Positions 1 through 11,772 are shown, counted from the first letter of the stretch. The stretch: DNA of 64,000 nucleotides from Leptospira ainazelensis (GCF_016918785.1 NZ_JAFFPT010000004.1:62001-126000), one strand, 5' to 3'. The notes: generated by a model not told the origin, from the letters alone. Translations and numbers: made by a program.

Positions 1-2
1 GA

Positions 3-263
3 TTTATTGCGAGTGCGGCTTTTTTAATCGCACAAAGAATGGAACCTTCCATAATCAAAAATGCGGTCTTCTGTCACAAATCGGTAGAACCCGGCCACGT
101 TTATATATTAGAAGAATGGAATGCAAAACCCCTTCTGGATTTGGGGCTCAGGCTCGGAGAAGGAACCGGTTGTGCGATCGCGTATCCGATTCTACTTTCC
201 TCGATCACTTTTTTGAAAGAGATGGCTTCCTTTGAATCGGCCAAGGTAAACCAAAAAAATTGA
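3..263 (+). CDS. cobT: Nicotinate-nucleotide--dimethylbenzimidazole phosphoribosyltransferase, C-terminal end (cut by window edge)
   Basis: This is the 3' end of a gene that begins before the window; the open frame runs unbroken from base 3 to the TGA at 261-263. CobT transfers phosphoribose from nicotinate mononucleotide to dimethylbenzimidazole to make alpha-ribazole phosphate for the lower ligand of vitamin B12. The visible part holds the family's C-terminal signatures: FIASAA..IA near the edge, the glycine-rich LRLGEGTG segment that precedes the last helix, and the closing EMASFESA segment with the glutamate pair typical of CobT. The stop overlaps the TTG start of cobS by four bases (TTGA), so the two are translationally coupled. 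The first ATG inside the fragment, at 39, is not the gene start. Confidence 0.9.
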   Translation, partial: FIASAAFLIAQRMEPSIIKNAVFCHKSVEPGHVYILEEWNAKPLLDLGLRLGEGTGCAIAYPILLSSITFLKEMASFESAKVNQKN

Positions 264-1063
264 TCTTTTCTTTTTTAAGGGAAGAATGGAATCGTTTTTG
301 CGCCTCGTGGATGTTTAACACGAGGCTTCCCGTTCCTCCCTTCTACGTCTATTCGGAAGACTCCCTATCGCGCTCGTCCAGATACTTTCCTTTTATGGGC
401 TGGATCGTTTCCGCAGGAGCGTCTTTTGCGAGTTATGGTTTGGCGCAAATTCTCCCTATCGAAATCGCGATTCTTTTAGGAATGATCGTAAGCGTTTTGA
501 TCACCGGAGGTTTTCACGAAGACGGTCTCGCGGACGTCTGCGACGCGTTTGGCGGAGGATGGAGCAAAGAAAAAATTTTAGACATTATGAAAGACAGTCG
601 AATCGGAACCTTCGGTTCGATCGGTTTGATTCTATCCTTAGGATTAAAGTTTTTTCTCCTCGTTCAATTATTCAAACTTTCATCTTTAATTTTTCTATTT
701 ACCTCCTGGTTCGCGCACGCGGCGAGCAGATGGTCCGCATTAGTTTTGATGATGTTGATCCCGTATGCAAGGGATAACGATCTTTCCAAGTCAAAGCCGA
801 TCGTTAAAAAATTATTCGTTTCGGACTTTATAATTTCCACTTTTTTCGGATGTTTTCCGGCGTTCTTTTTCGCTCGGAAATATCCGGATCAAATCCTGCA
901 TATTCTTCTCGGTTTTGGATTTGTGTTTCTTATGATAACTTATCTAAGATACTATTTTAAAAAATGGATCGAAGGTTTTACCGGAGATTGTCTCGGATTT
1001 ACTCAACAAGTAACCGAGTTACTTTTTTATCTTGGAATATTAACTTCTTGGAACTCTTTTTAA
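260..1063 (+). CDS. cobS: Adenosylcobinamide-GDP ribazoletransferase (cobalamin synthase)
   Basis: CobS joins adenosylcobinamide-GDP to alpha-ribazole (or its phosphate), the last assembly step of adenosylcobalamin, in the inner membrane. The 267-residue protein has the usual length and several hydrophobic segments. Family signatures are visible: an [13 protein letters not shown] segment near residue 40, then the polar [18 protein letters not shown] motif near residues 82-100 followed by DSRIGTFG, which carries the metal-binding acidic residues, and a C-terminal [13 protein letters not shown] motif. The start is TTG at 260, overlapping the cobT stop by four bases; no better ATG precedes the conserved region. 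It overlaps the next gene, so cobT-cobS-cobC form one operon. Confidence 0.93.
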   Translation: MIFSFLREEWNRFCASWMFNTRLPVPPFYVYSEDSLSRSSRYFPFMGWIVSAGASFASYGLAQILPIEIAILLGMIVSVLITGGFHEDGLADVCDAFGGGWSKEKILDIMKDSRIGTFGSIGLILSLGLKFFLLVQLFKLSSLIFLFTSWFAHAASRWSALVLMMLIPYARDNDLSKSKPIVKKLFVSDFIISTFFGCFPAFFFARKYPDQILHILLGFGFVFLMITYLRYYFKKWIEGFTGDCLGFTQQVTELLFYLGILTSWNSF

Positions 1064-1635
1064 TACGACATTCAACTCCGAACGTTGCAAAGGGAACGTG
1101 TTACGGAAGAACCGATCTCCCTCTCGTTTCCGATTTCCAAACAGAATTTGAAAAAATATTTTCCAAATTAAAAGACCCGTTGAACCGACTCTATTCGAGT
1201 CCGAGCAGACGTTGCAAAGAATTAGCCGAGTTTTTATCCAAGGATTCGAATGGAATCTTAGAATTTTCCGATCTGCTTTTGGAACTGAACTTCGGGTCCT
1301 GGGAAGGAAAACTCTGGACGGAAATTCCGCAAACCGAATCCGAATATTGGATGAACGACTTCGTAAACCAAAGGACTCCGAACGGAGAAAGTTATCTCGA
1401 TCTTTCAAAACGAATTTCAGTTTTTTTAGAAGCGATACTTGCTACCTCTCCTTTGAACTCAAAAATCGGAATCGTAACACACGCGGGGGCGATTCGATCG
1501 TTTTTATGCAAACTAGCTTCTATTCCATTAGAAAGCGGATTTCGGTTCGACTTGGATTACGGCTCCGTCAGCAAGATTTCCATCGAGAAAAATGGGACAG
1601 AATTTTTTTCCAAAGTTGTCTATTGGAATCGTTAA
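1048..1635 (+). CDS. cobC: Alpha-ribazole phosphatase / histidine phosphatase family protein
   Basis: A histidine phosphatase that most likely removes phosphate from alpha-ribazole-5'-phosphate or adenosylcobalamin phosphate; this role is inferred from the cobT-cobS context. The catalytic LIRHS motif lies at the very N-terminus (RHG in most relatives), followed by CYGRTDLPL, the typical CobC segment, an arginine-rich SSPSRRC motif, an acidic ELNFGSWEG segment, and the second catalytic histidine in [13 protein letters not shown] at 1048 puts the catalytic motif a few residues from the N-terminus, as in the family; the longer frame from ATG 964 would add 28 residues that lie inside cobS and look like out-of-frame translation. 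With the TTG start the gene overlaps cobS by 16 bases. About 195 residues. Confidence 0.85.
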   Translation: MELFLIRHSTPNVAKGTCYGRTDLPLVSDFQTEFEKIFSKLKDPLNRLYSSPSRRCKELAEFLSKDSNGILEFSDLLLELNFGSWEGKLWTEIPQTESEYWMNDFVNQRTPNGESYLDLSKRISVFLEAILATSPLNSKIGIVTHAGAIRSFLCKLASIPLESGFRFDLDYGSVSKISIEKNGTEFFSKVVYWNR

Positions 1636-1741
1636 TAGAATTTTTCGAATAAATAGAGTTTCGATTTTAGAATTCATTTTTTACTAAAGAAGTTTCTTTT
1701 TTTTACAAATCCGGATTCTACCCTCGATAGATTTTTTGGAA

Positions 1742-2782
1742 ATGGCCGATAGATTGTTTAGTATGCGCTCCAATCTTAAAACAACCTGGATTCTTTGTCT
1801 CTTGCTCCTTTTGAACAAAGATCAGGGCGCATCCGAAATTCCAGAACGGTCAAAATTATTCATAATAGACGCATCCGGTTCGATGAACGAATATCTTGGA
1901 ATCTATCAAAAGATGCACCTTGCAAAAAAGCACGTTAGTCACTATGTATCGGCGCTTCCGCCTGAAACGGATATAGGTTTTTTAGCGTATGGAAACAGAG
2001 TTCCGGGTTGTTCTTCCTCCAGACTTTATCATCCTTTGGAAGCCGGAAATCCGGATACGTTTAAGAATCGTTTGTTCGGTCTGACTCCGGCGGGGGCCAC
2101 TCCTTTAGCGGAATCGATTCGGATCGCGGGAAACGTAATCGCTCAGAGAAAAAAGGAAACAGAAATCATCTTAGTCACTGACGGCGTGGAAAGTTGTTAC
2201 GGAGATCCGAAGAAGGAACTCCAGATATTAAAACAAAAAGGAATTCCGTTTAAATTTCACGTTCTCGGTTTGGGTTTAAAGCCCAACGAAGAACAACAAA
2301 TGAAAATTCTTACCGAAGAGGGGGACGGTATTTACTTCGGCGTCGAAGACGATTCTTCGTTTCACATCGCTTTGGATTCTCTCAAGAATCGTCCTTCTTC
2401 CGCTGTCTCCGTCCCGACACCCAAACCTCAAACGGATACGATGGTTTGGTTTGAAAAAATTCATCGAAATCAAGAATCGGACTCAAAGACCGTTTATACG
2501 ATCGACTTCGGTTTCAAAACGTTAAAAAATCCTAAAAACTGCGTAGTCTTTAATTTGAAACAAGCTCCTATCCGTTCGAATCCAAGTTTAGGTTCGAAAA
2601 GAATTTCTTCGCCTGAAAGTTTGATCTTAAGTAAGAGCGAATGTTTTGATCTCAGCGCCGGTCAGGGAAAATTTACGATCGAAATTCCAAAACAAAATTC
2701 TTTATACGCCGCCTTGGAACTCTGGGATATGACCGAAGTTCCTTCTCCTCTTGCCGTTTCAAAAGAAGAGGAACTCCGTTAG
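1742..2782 (+). CDS. Exported von Willebrand factor A domain protein
   Basis: The N-terminus is a hydrophobic signal sequence (ILCLLLLLN) followed by an ASE-type cleavage region, so the protein is exported. A vWA domain fills roughly residues 35-215: the metal-ion-dependent adhesion site is complete, with DASGS near residue 42, a conserved threonine in GATPLAES and an aspartate in VTDGVES. The rest, about 120 residues, has no recognised domain. Starts at TTG 1736, ATG 1742 and ATG 1763 are all possible; ATG 1763 begins exactly at the positively charged end of the signal sequence, but no start has a clear ribosome binding site. The gene converges on the DUF4139 pair with only three bases between stop codons. 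Role unknown; vWA proteins usually bind protein partners through a divalent cation. Confidence 0.8.
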   Translation: MADRLFSMRSNLKTTWILCLLLLLNKDQGASEIPERSKLFIIDASGSMNEYLGIYQKMHLAKKHVSHYVSALPPETDIGFLAYGNRVPGCSSSRLYHPLEAGNPDTFKNRLFGLTPAGATPLAESIRIAGNVIAQRKKETEIILVTDGVESCYGDPKKELQILKQKGIPFKFHVLGLGLKPNEEQQMKILTEEGDGIYFGVEDDSSFHIALDSLKNRPSSAVSVPTPKPQTDTMVWFEKIHRNQESDSKTVYTIDFGFKTLKNPKNCVVFNLKQAPIRSNPSLGSKRISSPESLILSKSECFDLSAGQGKFTIEIPKQNSLYAALELWDMTEVPSPLAVSKEEELR

Positions 2783-2785
2783 ACG

Positions 2786-4477
2786 TCACAGGCTCAGATC
2801 GAACTCGGAAGGAAAACTTACTTTGTATTTCAGTTTGATCTCTTGTTTCTGGTTCGGTTTGATATCGACCTTCCATTCTAAAATCCCTGAATCTTTTCTT
2901 AGCTCGGAATAGTTCGGGGTTGTGGAAGAATCGATCGTGACCTGAACACTCTCCACACCCGAAACCGGAATCGATTCTTGGAACGAAATGGTTCTGGATT
3001 CCTTTCCGAAATTTTCAAGTTCCACTCGAATCAATTTTTCAATAACCTTGGTTCCGGATAAAAGTCCCTCTTTGGTCTGATTGGATTCTTTACGATAAAT
3101 GGCTCGAACCTCGTTTTCCGAGCCGAAAGAAATTTCAGCTTTTTCGCCCGGGCTGATATAACCGAAACTGGAAGTCCCAACCATCCCCGCTTGACGGAAA
3201 ACCGCAGCTCCTCCGGGAAGAATCGGAAAACCCGATAAATTTTTAAAACTTCCGCGAATGAGCGGATAACGTTTCAGACTCGGGACATAAAGCGCGCTAA
3301 AAGCCGCCTCCGTCGTAAAGGAAGCCAGCGATAATTTTTTTGATTCCTTTCGAGAAAGAAGGGTGACCGGTTTTGAGTAACGAAATAGAAATCCGCTTCC
3401 GGATTCTTCGCTGCTTCCAGTCGTCGGTTCGGTATTTGCTTCCGGGGTTTCGACCTCGGGAGCCGCACCCGCTTCCCCCGCGGTACTTTGACTTTGAAAT
3501 GTAATCAGGTTGTCCTTATTTGTTTGGCGTTTCTGATCGTATAATTTCTGACTGGAAAGCCGAGGTCTTCTTCCGCTCACGTCGGGACTGGAAGTAGACA
3601 ATAAAAGATTGATATTGTTCCAATCTTCTCCGCTCTCTTGAACGATTTCAGCGAGATATTCGAGTTCGATTTTTTCTCTCCCTTCCATACGAACCGAATA
3701 AAACGGCTTCCACGAAACTCCTCCGGATTGATAGGTGAGGTTTAACGTAGCTTCTTTTTTTTCGGCGCCGTTATAACTCACTAGAACTTTTGTGATTCGG
3801 GCCGCCTTTTCGGAAAGGGAAAGAATTATACTCAGCTTATCCCTCAAATCGGAAAGTTTTTTGCGAAGATCCTTGATCGAACGATTTACTTCCTGGTTTG
3901 AATTCAGCGCAATTTGAATCGCCTGCCGATTATTGTTAAGCGACAAAAACCATTTTTTAGATTCCGCCTCGTTCTTTTTGTAAAACAGATTTTTGGAAAC
4001 CAATTCGGCGATTTTTAATCTTGTATCGGTAAGAATCTTTTTCAGATTTTTTAAGTTTGAATCTTTTCCTTCATAGGCTTCGATTTCTTTTTCCAGAGCG
4101 CGAATTCGTTTTTGCAGATCCAAAGCCTCTTCGTTGTGAATGATTGCTCCGGTTTCAATCCAAGTACTCGAACCGACGACCGAAGCGCCCGATGCATCGA
4201 CGGAAGCTACAAGAGATTCGTCTTGAATTTGAACTGGAAGATTTCGAATGAGAAGTTCGTTCACTCCGGGTTCCAATTGGATTTTTCCGCTCCGTAAAAC
4301 CCCTGCCGAGGATTCATACAAGGTTACGTCTTGAACTTTCAGTTCGATTTCTCTCGCTTCTAAGGAAAAACTCCGTAGAATGATTCCGAATAAAAGAACA
4401 GCCCAAAATCGCGAAATAGTAAAATAGAATCTATTTTGTTTTAAAGAGGACAACATTCTTAATTGTAAACGTTTCAT
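2786..4477 (-). CDS. Exported DUF4139 (mucoidy inhibitor MuiA-like) protein, short paralogue
   Basis: A 563-residue exported protein with a signal sequence (AVLLFGIIL) ending near residue 40. The first part after it, IELKVQDVTLYESSAGVLRSG, matches the N-terminal DUF4140 domain pattern in which a short strand is followed by a hydrophobic turn; a lysine/glutamate-rich coiled coil of roughly 130 residues follows, then a DUF4139 domain with the typical LNLTYQSGGVSWKPFYSVR segment, a low-complexity proline/glutamate/serine stretch, and a C-terminal WKVDIKPNQKQEIKLKYKV beta segment. The family has no established biochemical role. A strong ribosome binding site GGAGG lies eight bases before the ATG and overlaps the last codons of the upstream paralogue, so the two are coupled (one base between them). 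Confidence 0.82.
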   Translation of the reverse strand: MKRLQLRMLSSLKQNRFYFTISRFWAVLLFGIILRSFSLEAREIELKVQDVTLYESSAGVLRSGKIQLEPGVNELLIRNLPVQIQDESLVASVDASGASVVGSSTWIETGAIIHNEEALDLQKRIRALEKEIEAYEGKDSNLKNLKKILTDTRLKIAELVSKNLFYKKNEAESKKWFLSLNNNRQAIQIALNSNQEVNRSIKDLRKKLSDLRDKLSIILSLSEKAARITKVLVSYNGAEKKEATLNLTYQSGGVSWKPFYSVRMEGREKIELEYLAEIVQESGEDWNNINLLLSTSSPDVSGRRPRLSSQKLYDQKRQTNKDNLITFQSQSTAGEAGAAPEVETPEANTEPTTGSSEESGSGFLFRYSKPVTLLSRKESKKLSLASFTTEAAFSALYVPSLKRYPLIRGSFKNLSGFPILPGGAAVFRQAGMVGTSSFGYISPGEKAEISFGSENEVRAIYRKESNQTKEGLLSGTKVIEKLIRVELENFGKESRTISFQESIPVSGVESVQVTIDSSTTPNYSELRKDSGILEWKVDIKPNQKQEIKLKYKVSFPSEFDLSL

Positions 4478-4478
4478 T

Positions 4479-6575
<2,097 letters not shown>

Positions 6576-6674
6576 ACGGTTTTCTCCAGGAAACCAGAGT
6601 TTCTTCTCCACGAAAAGAAACTCCGATCATCAGCTTGGGTCAACCGTTTTCCCTTTGGTTTCGGATCTCGAGTT

Positions 6675-7976
6675 TCAGAATGTGCTTTGTGGGTGAGATT
6701 TTTGACCTTCCACGCTGAAGAATCGTTTCTGACTGATTAAAAAACTACCCAATACCGCCAAAGAAACGATCGATCCAATCTGAAGAATTCTCGGCAAAGC
6801 CAAGATCCATTCATGACTCAGGACCATCCCGAGTTTTTCAACGCCTGTAAAATCCATCGGAAATAGGAAAGAAATTGCGACGATCGAACCCATTCTTACG
6901 ATCTCGGAGATCATACCGCTGGTTTTGGTTTCAAAAATCGCGCTGATATTCCAAAACGTCCAAAGAACATAAAATCCCAGAACCAACATCTCAAAAAGAG
7001 GAAGTTCCTTTTTAAATTCTATATAGATCATCGAAGCTCCGATTCCAAACGCAAACTGAACCGCGGAATAGGTCATCAGAGTCGCTGGAATTTCAGTATT
7101 AAACTTTTTGTAAGTTTTTTTGTCGATTTCAGGCGGCGAAATAAATTTACCTATGTCCGCAGGCATCCAACCGGGAGGTTTAAACCAAATTAGAATCTTA
7201 TCTTTCCAACTTTTTGTCTTCCATGAAATTTTCGCCAAGTCTTCGAAATGGTGAATTTGAGCATGAATCGGGCTCCACGTTTGAAGAGGTTTTACGATTC
7301 CATAAATCGGCTCGTCTTCTTCTTCTATATATGTTCCGAACATTCTATCCCAAATACAAAAGGTCCCCGCATAGTTTTTATCGATATATTTCGGGTTTCT
7401 GGCGTGGTGAACTCGGTGCTGAGAAGGTGTATTAAAAATATATTCGAAAATTCCAAGCTTTCCGATCAATCGAGTGTGGATCCAAAATTGATAAGCGAAA
7501 TTCACTTGAATACAGATCACAAACATCAACGGTGAAAATCCTATGATCGCGAGAGGAAGATAGAACGGCAGGGAAAAAAGGTTTTGAAACATCCCTTGTC
7601 TCAAAGCAACCGTATAATTATAATCCTCGCTTTGGTGATGAGCGACGTGCGAAGCCCAGAAAATATTGATTTCGTGTCCGAGTCGATGATACCAGTAATA
7701 GCAAAAATCAGCTAACACATAGCATACGATCCAACCTAAGACGGATGTTTCTGAGATTCTAAAAATTCCAAAATTCTTATACACCCAGGCGTAAAAAGAA
7801 AGTAAGGCTACGGTAACAAAAACCGTAAAAACCTGCATATAGATCCCGGCGGTAAGATTGCTTACGGAATCCTTAAATCGATAGACCGGCTTTTTGATCG
7901 CATATCCTGTAATCAGTTCAACGACGAGTAGAACGAAAAAAACGGGTGTAATCAATTCGATAAGATTTTTTTCCAT
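6675..7976 (-). CDS. Fatty acid hydroxylase / sterol desaturase family membrane protein
   Basis: An integral membrane di-iron oxygenase of the fatty acid hydroxylase superfamily. The histidine clusters are present: HRLGH near residue 101, HVAHH near residue 113, and HRVHH near residue 188, together supplying the eight or so histidines that hold the two irons. Hydrophobic segments flank them, with two at the N-terminus. After the catalytic domain comes a C-terminal membrane extension of about 130 residues with three or four further hydrophobic segments; this longer form (433 residues) is shared by alkylglycerol monooxygenase-like members (from memory). The lipid substrate cannot be told. The gene is monocistronic by spacing, with 210 bases to the upstream gene. 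Confidence 0.87.
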   Translation of the reverse strand: MEKNLIELITPVFFVLLVVELITGYAIKKPVYRFKDSVSNLTAGIYMQVFTVFVTVALLSFYAWVYKNFGIFRISETSVLGWIVCYVLADFCYYWYHRLGHEINIFWASHVAHHQSEDYNYTVALRQGMFQNLFSLPFYLPLAIIGFSPLMFVICIQVNFAYQFWIHTRLIGKLGIFEYIFNTPSQHRVHHARNPKYIDKNYAGTFCIWDRMFGTYIEEEDEPIYGIVKPLQTWSPIHAQIHHFEDLAKISWKTKSWKDKILIWFKPPGWMPADIGKFISPPEIDKKTYKKFNTEIPATLMTYSAVQFAFGIGASMIYIEFKKELPLFEMLVLGFYVLWTFWNISAIFETKTSGMISEIVRMGSIVAISFLFPMDFTGVEKLGMVLSHEWILALPRILQIGSIVSLAVLGSFLISQKRFFSVEGQKSHPQSTF

Positions 7977-8186
7977 TGTCGGTTCGCTTCCTATTCTCTT
8001 CTTATAAAAGGATCCGCTTAATCGATATGAGGCGATTGTAAAACAGACCTTCTTTCAAAATTGACTTTGTAACGAACGCTCTGTCAACAAAAAAGGGAAT
8101 CAAAGGAAATATAGAGCGCTCAATTAAAATAACATCCGTTCTAAATAGGTCTCAGATTTTAGAACTTTTGACCACCTAAGTATTGT

Positions 8187-9716
8187 TTAAAAGAAAATCG
8201 TCATCGAAACGCCGACCGTCCAAATGTATCCTCCGTAGGAATAATTCGGATTTCGTTCCGTTGGAGTGTATTTGTTTACTTCATTTGCTTTTAACTGGTG
8301 ATTTTCGATCACGATATCAAAGATAAGAGGTTTTCTTAGGCGATTCATAAATTTAAAAGTAGTTGGACTGAATACATAAGAAAACCCTAAACTATAAATA
8401 TTACGATCCGAATCCATCCAATTATTTGTTCCCGGCATAGAAGGAAGAGGCGTCGGTTTTGTCGCGAATCCAAGTCGCGCTTTTAGGAATTTAAAAAGAG
8501 CGTATTCCGCACCGATCCGAAAGTTCGTTGTATCGTGAAGATATAATGGTTCCGAATATTTTTCTTTGATTCTAGACAGCTTGAATTGGCTCCAAATTTC
8601 CCGATTCACATCGAAACTTAACACCAAACGGCTGTTAGGTCGAAATCCTAGACCGTAAGAGAATACTCTCGGATTAAATCCGTCCAAAATCGCAAGATCA
8701 AAGTCCAACTGAATTCCCAAAAGAGTTGTTTGCGCTCTCGCCGGAACCGGATCCACCTGCATCATGGTTTCCCTTTTGTAAGAGGCGCCTAAACTGAATT
8801 TGCCGTAGGAAAATTGCAGGCCATAGGTCGGATTGATAAGAGGTTTAACGGTAAGAATTACCTGTGAATTCGCAGTGACCGGATCGGGAGAAATTGGAAC
8901 GTCCTTCATTAAAATGCTTCCGGTTCCGCCCGCAAGCGCCGTAAAACCGACTCCTGCAAATAGACGATCCTTCCAAATCTCAAGTCCGAGACCGCCCATG
9001 ATGGTAGGTCTTTCATTGCTGACACCCTGTTGCAGATAACGTGGGACCGTAGGGTTTTGATCGTTGAGCGTAAGAAGATTTCCGCTTCCCGGAACGATTG
9101 CATTGATTCCAAAACGAAAACCTCTGCTCATATCGAACATATCGTTCAAGTTTAGGGTTAGACCCAAACCTACAAAACTATCGCGGATCTTGTCTAAATT
9201 TTGATTTCGAGGCGCGGTTGTATGTGAAGTCGGATTCGCATACATATATTGAAAGGAAACTTCGTGTATACTTCTTTCAGGACGGTTTGCGGGTTTATAT
9301 TTAAAAACGTCTTTTGTAAAACCTTCTTTCGTATCGGCCCAGTATCTTTTGTACCAAGGACCGACTACTGCCGGCGCCGGTTGCTGATTTGCCGGATCAT
9401 TCGGATCTACGTTAGGCGGAATTGCAGGAGGGGTGTCTTTTTTTTCCGGATTGGGATTTTCCGGATTATTGGTCCTAGCTTCTTTTTCGATCGCAGCAAG
9501 AATTAAATCGCCTTCCGAAAGTCTTCCTAAACCGGCGGGATTGTAAAAGACTGCGGACGAATTGTTCACAATCGAAGTAACCGCGCTCCCCATCCCTGCC
9601 GCCGCGGGGTGCGCACCGTAAATATCGCCGTAACTTCCCGCGTAAAGACTCTCTCGAAAGCCGAGGCCTATCAATAAAGTTATCCCTATCGTTCTTTTTA
9701 ACTTAAAAATTTTCAA
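8187..9716 (-). CDS. OmpP1/FadL family outer membrane protein
   Basis: A beta-barrel outer membrane transporter-like protein of 509 residues. After a short signal sequence (TIGITLLIGLGF) the mature N-terminus has the FadL signature: AHPAAAGMGSAVTS followed by NNSSAVFYNPAGLG, with the NPA plug motif that opens fatty acid or hydrophobic substrate channels. A proline/asparagine-rich loop of about 45 residues interrupts the region after it, then alternating strands run to a C-terminal aromatic residue pair (IFF). The start is TTG, preceded by GAGG-rich sequence; no in-frame ATG is nearby. FadL proteins take up long-chain fatty acids or other hydrophobic compounds; with fatty acids the main carbon source of Leptospira, such a role is plausible. 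The ClC gene lies upstream on the same strand across a 181-base gap. Confidence 0.86.
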   Translation of the reverse strand: MKIFKLKRTIGITLLIGLGFRESLYAGSYGDIYGAHPAAAGMGSAVTSIVNNSSAVFYNPAGLGRLSEGDLILAAIEKEARTNNPENPNPEKKDTPPAIPPNVDPNDPANQQPAPAVVGPWYKRYWADTKEGFTKDVFKYKPANRPERSIHEVSFQYMYANPTSHTTAPRNQNLDKIRDSFVGLGLTLNLNDMFDMSRGFRFGINAIVPGSGNLLTLNDQNPTVPRYLQQGVSNERPTIMGGLGLEIWKDRLFAGVGFTALAGGTGSILMKDVPISPDPVTANSQVILTVKPLINPTYGLQFSYGKFSLGASYKRETMMQVDPVPARAQTTLLGIQLDFDLAILDGFNPRVFSYGLGFRPNSRLVLSFDVNREIWSQFKLSRIKEKYSEPLYLHDTTNFRIGAEYALFKFLKARLGFATKPTPLPSMPGTNNWMDSDRNIYSLGFSYVFSPTTFKFMNRLRKPLIFDIVIENHQLKANEVNKYTPTERNPNYSYGGYIWTVGVSMTIFF

Positions 9717-9780
9717 TTTCGCCTACCCTCTTTCCAACCGAATCGATGAAGGAAAGATACTCTCTAACTTCTACGAGCTA

Positions 9781-9803
9781 CTGATATTATTATTAAATAT
9801 CAG
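9781..9803. repeat. Short A+T-rich inverted repeat upstream of the FadL-like gene
   Basis: A perfect eight-base stem (CTGATATT / AATATCAG) around a seven-base loop lies in the 181-base gap between the ClC gene and the FadL-like gene, about 65 bases before the latter's TTG start. There is no uridine run right behind it on the strand being transcribed, so it is not a standard terminator; an operator or mRNA hairpin is equally possible. Seen directly; function is inference. Confidence 0.3.
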
Positions 9804-9897
9804 TTATTTTTAAAAAGTTCGGATTATTTTATAAAGGAAGGGCGAAAAAGTCGAGAAAAATATCTAAAAAATTAGAGCGTACGCTACAAGAACCAGT

Positions 9898-11772
9898 TTA
9901 TGTTCCTTTTTCAGAAGAGGATTTCACTGATTTTGAGCTTTTAGGGAATGTATTTTCGAAATATATCTTCATAAGATCCGCAAAACGTAAATATCCTATA
10001 AAATGCTCCTGATCTATAATCGCAATTTTATCCAAATCCTGATCTATCAAAAGCCTCAGAAGACTTGCCAGAGAATCTTCGGGGTTTCCAAAGGGGGCCG
10101 ATGAATCCGTTACATCTCCGACGGTAATAAGATTTCCCGCGACATTCCTCGATTCCAGAGTGTGCCTTACTTTTCGAAGGGAAAGAATTCCTAAATATCG
10201 ATCTTCTTTATCTAAAACAACGTAATCGCTCGCTTGGATTTTTAGAGCTTCCTCTTCCAACTCGGAAAGCAGAAAATGATCTCTTGTCACTGCCAGAGTC
10301 CTCAGACGATTCTTCCACGTTTTTACCTGAATCTCTTCCAGGAAGTCTCGGTTCATATCCCAAAAATGTGCGGGCGATTGAAATCGAGTTTCCTTTTGTG
10401 CCTTGTATAAACTCAATTTATGACTTAATACAAAAGTCAAAATCGATACGACCATCAATGGAGGGAGAAGGGTATAACTTCCTATCATCTCGCAGATCAT
10501 GATCATACCCGCGATCGGCGCGCTTGCGACTCCCGCGTAGAAAGCGCCCATTCCAACCAAAATAAAAGAAGTCACGGAAAGATCGGGATACATTAGAACT
10601 TTCGCAAGCGTTCCCACTCCTCCTCCTAACATACCGCCGATAAAAAGGGAAGGTCCGAACATTCCGGCCGAACCTCCGGTGCCTATCGTAAACGAAGTTG
10701 TAAGAATTTTCATTCCCGCTAATATAAAAAACAAGACGACGAGCCAAAGACCGGTTCCTTGATAAACGGAAGAAAACAAGCCTTGAGTTCCGATCGGGTC
10801 CTTTCCGTCCAAGGCTACTTGTAGAATCCCCGCACCGGTTCCGATAGTTTCCGGTAAAAATAATCCAACGGTTCCCACAAAAAGACCGCCTAATGCCGGT
10901 TTGATGATAGGGGAAATTTTGAGAGCGCCGGAAAACGTTTGAACCTTTCTAAAAATTCTTATAAAGATATCGCCGCATAAAAAACAAAGAACGCCCAATC
11001 CTAAATAAAAAATAAGATCGGTATAACGAAAGAATTCGTTATCGGCGACTCGATAGACGGTTCTAAAACCGTTGAGGCTCGAGTAAACCAAATACGCAGA
11101 GACGGAAGAAATGATACAAGGAATCAAAGAATCACTTTCAATATCCTCTCTGTAAATCATCTCCACCGATGTCAGAGCTCCTCCTAAGGGAGCGTGAAAG
11201 ATAGCGCCTAAACCGCCGGCAGTTCCCGCTAGGAGTAACGTACGCCTTGCTCTCGCCCCCGCTTTCAAAAGTGTTGCAAGTAAGGATCCAAATCCAGCTC
11301 CGATTTGAGAGATGGGACCTTCCTTTCCTCCACTTCCACCGCTTGCAAGGGTAAAAACCGTGGCCACAGATTTGATAAGCGACACGACCGGATTCATCTT
11401 TCCTTCTTGATTGTGAAAGGAATCGATCATTGCATCCGACCCGGTTCCGCCGGATTCCGGTGAAAAACGATTCACAATCCAACCGGTCAATAGTCCGCCG
11501 AAGATGGGTAACAAAAAAACTAACCATGGACGGTATTCATCTGAAAAAGGAATTCCCCAGTTCACTGTGTCTTTCGGTTCGATAAGAAATTCTCCGGAGG
11601 CGTGTGGGAGAGCTAAACCGGCCGCGCGGTCCAAGAATAAATATTCGGATACGGCGAGAATTCTTGAAAAAAGATATGCCCCCAATCCGGATACAATTCC
11701 GGTAAGGATACAATAAAAGTATAAAGATCTTCTTCCACTGATTCTAAATAAGGGTTGTTTTGCTTTTTTCAT
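9898..11772 (-). CDS. ClC family chloride channel/antiporter with C-terminal CBS domain pair
   Basis: A 624-residue protein with the full ClC membrane domain (about residues 15-450) and two CBS domains (about 470-605). The gating-glutamate motif is present as SGGSGGKEGP near residue 148 (GREGP in E. coli ClC), and the repeat-end motif GTGGSAGMFGPSLFIGG near residue 365 is intact. The serine selectivity motif GSGIP is replaced by a GTGSD sequence near residue 113; a ClC subfamily with a GxGxD form is known to me from memory. The VEMIYRE helix keeps a glutamate at about the place of the proton-accepting residue, so exchange of chloride for protons is possible. CBS domains usually bind adenine nucleotides and regulate transport. 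The ATG is 69 bases from the upstream gene's stop. Confidence 0.92.
   Translation of the reverse strand: MKKAKQPLFRISGRRSLYFYCILTGIVSGLGAYLFSRILAVSEYLFLDRAAGLALPHASGEFLIEPKDTVNWGIPFSDEYRPWLVFLLPIFGGLLTGWIVNRFSPESGGTGSDAMIDSFHNQEGKMNPVVSLIKSVATVFTLASGGSGGKEGPISQIGAGFGSLLATLLKAGARARRTLLLAGTAGGLGAIFHAPLGGALTSVEMIYREDIESDSLIPCIISSVSAYLVYSSLNGFRTVYRVADNEFFRYTDLIFYLGLGVLCFLCGDIFIRIFRKVQTFSGALKISPIIKPALGGLFVGTVGLFLPETIGTGAGILQVALDGKDPIGTQGLFSSVYQGTGLWLVVLFFILAGMKILTTSFTIGTGGSAGMFGPSLFIGGMLGGGVGTLAKVLMYPDLSVTSFILVGMGAFYAGVASAPIAGMIMICEMIGSYTLLPPLMVVSILTFVLSHKLSLYKAQKETRFQSPAHFWDMNRDFLEEIQVKTWKNRLRTLAVTRDHFLLSELEEEALKIQASDYVVLDKEDRYLGILSLRKVRHTLESRNVAGNLITVGDVTDSSAPFGNPEDSLASLLRLLIDQDLDKIAIIDQEHFIGYLRFADLMKIYFENTFPKSSKSVKSSSEKGT

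Noticed and set aside
964..1047. N-terminal extension of the cobC frame
   Set aside because: Lies inside cobS in another frame; the catalytic RHS motif would be 30 residues from the start, unlike the family.
1675..1712. Terminator behind the cobalamin genes
   Set aside because: The only stem is a six-base A/T stem (AAAGAA/TTCTTT), too weak to claim.
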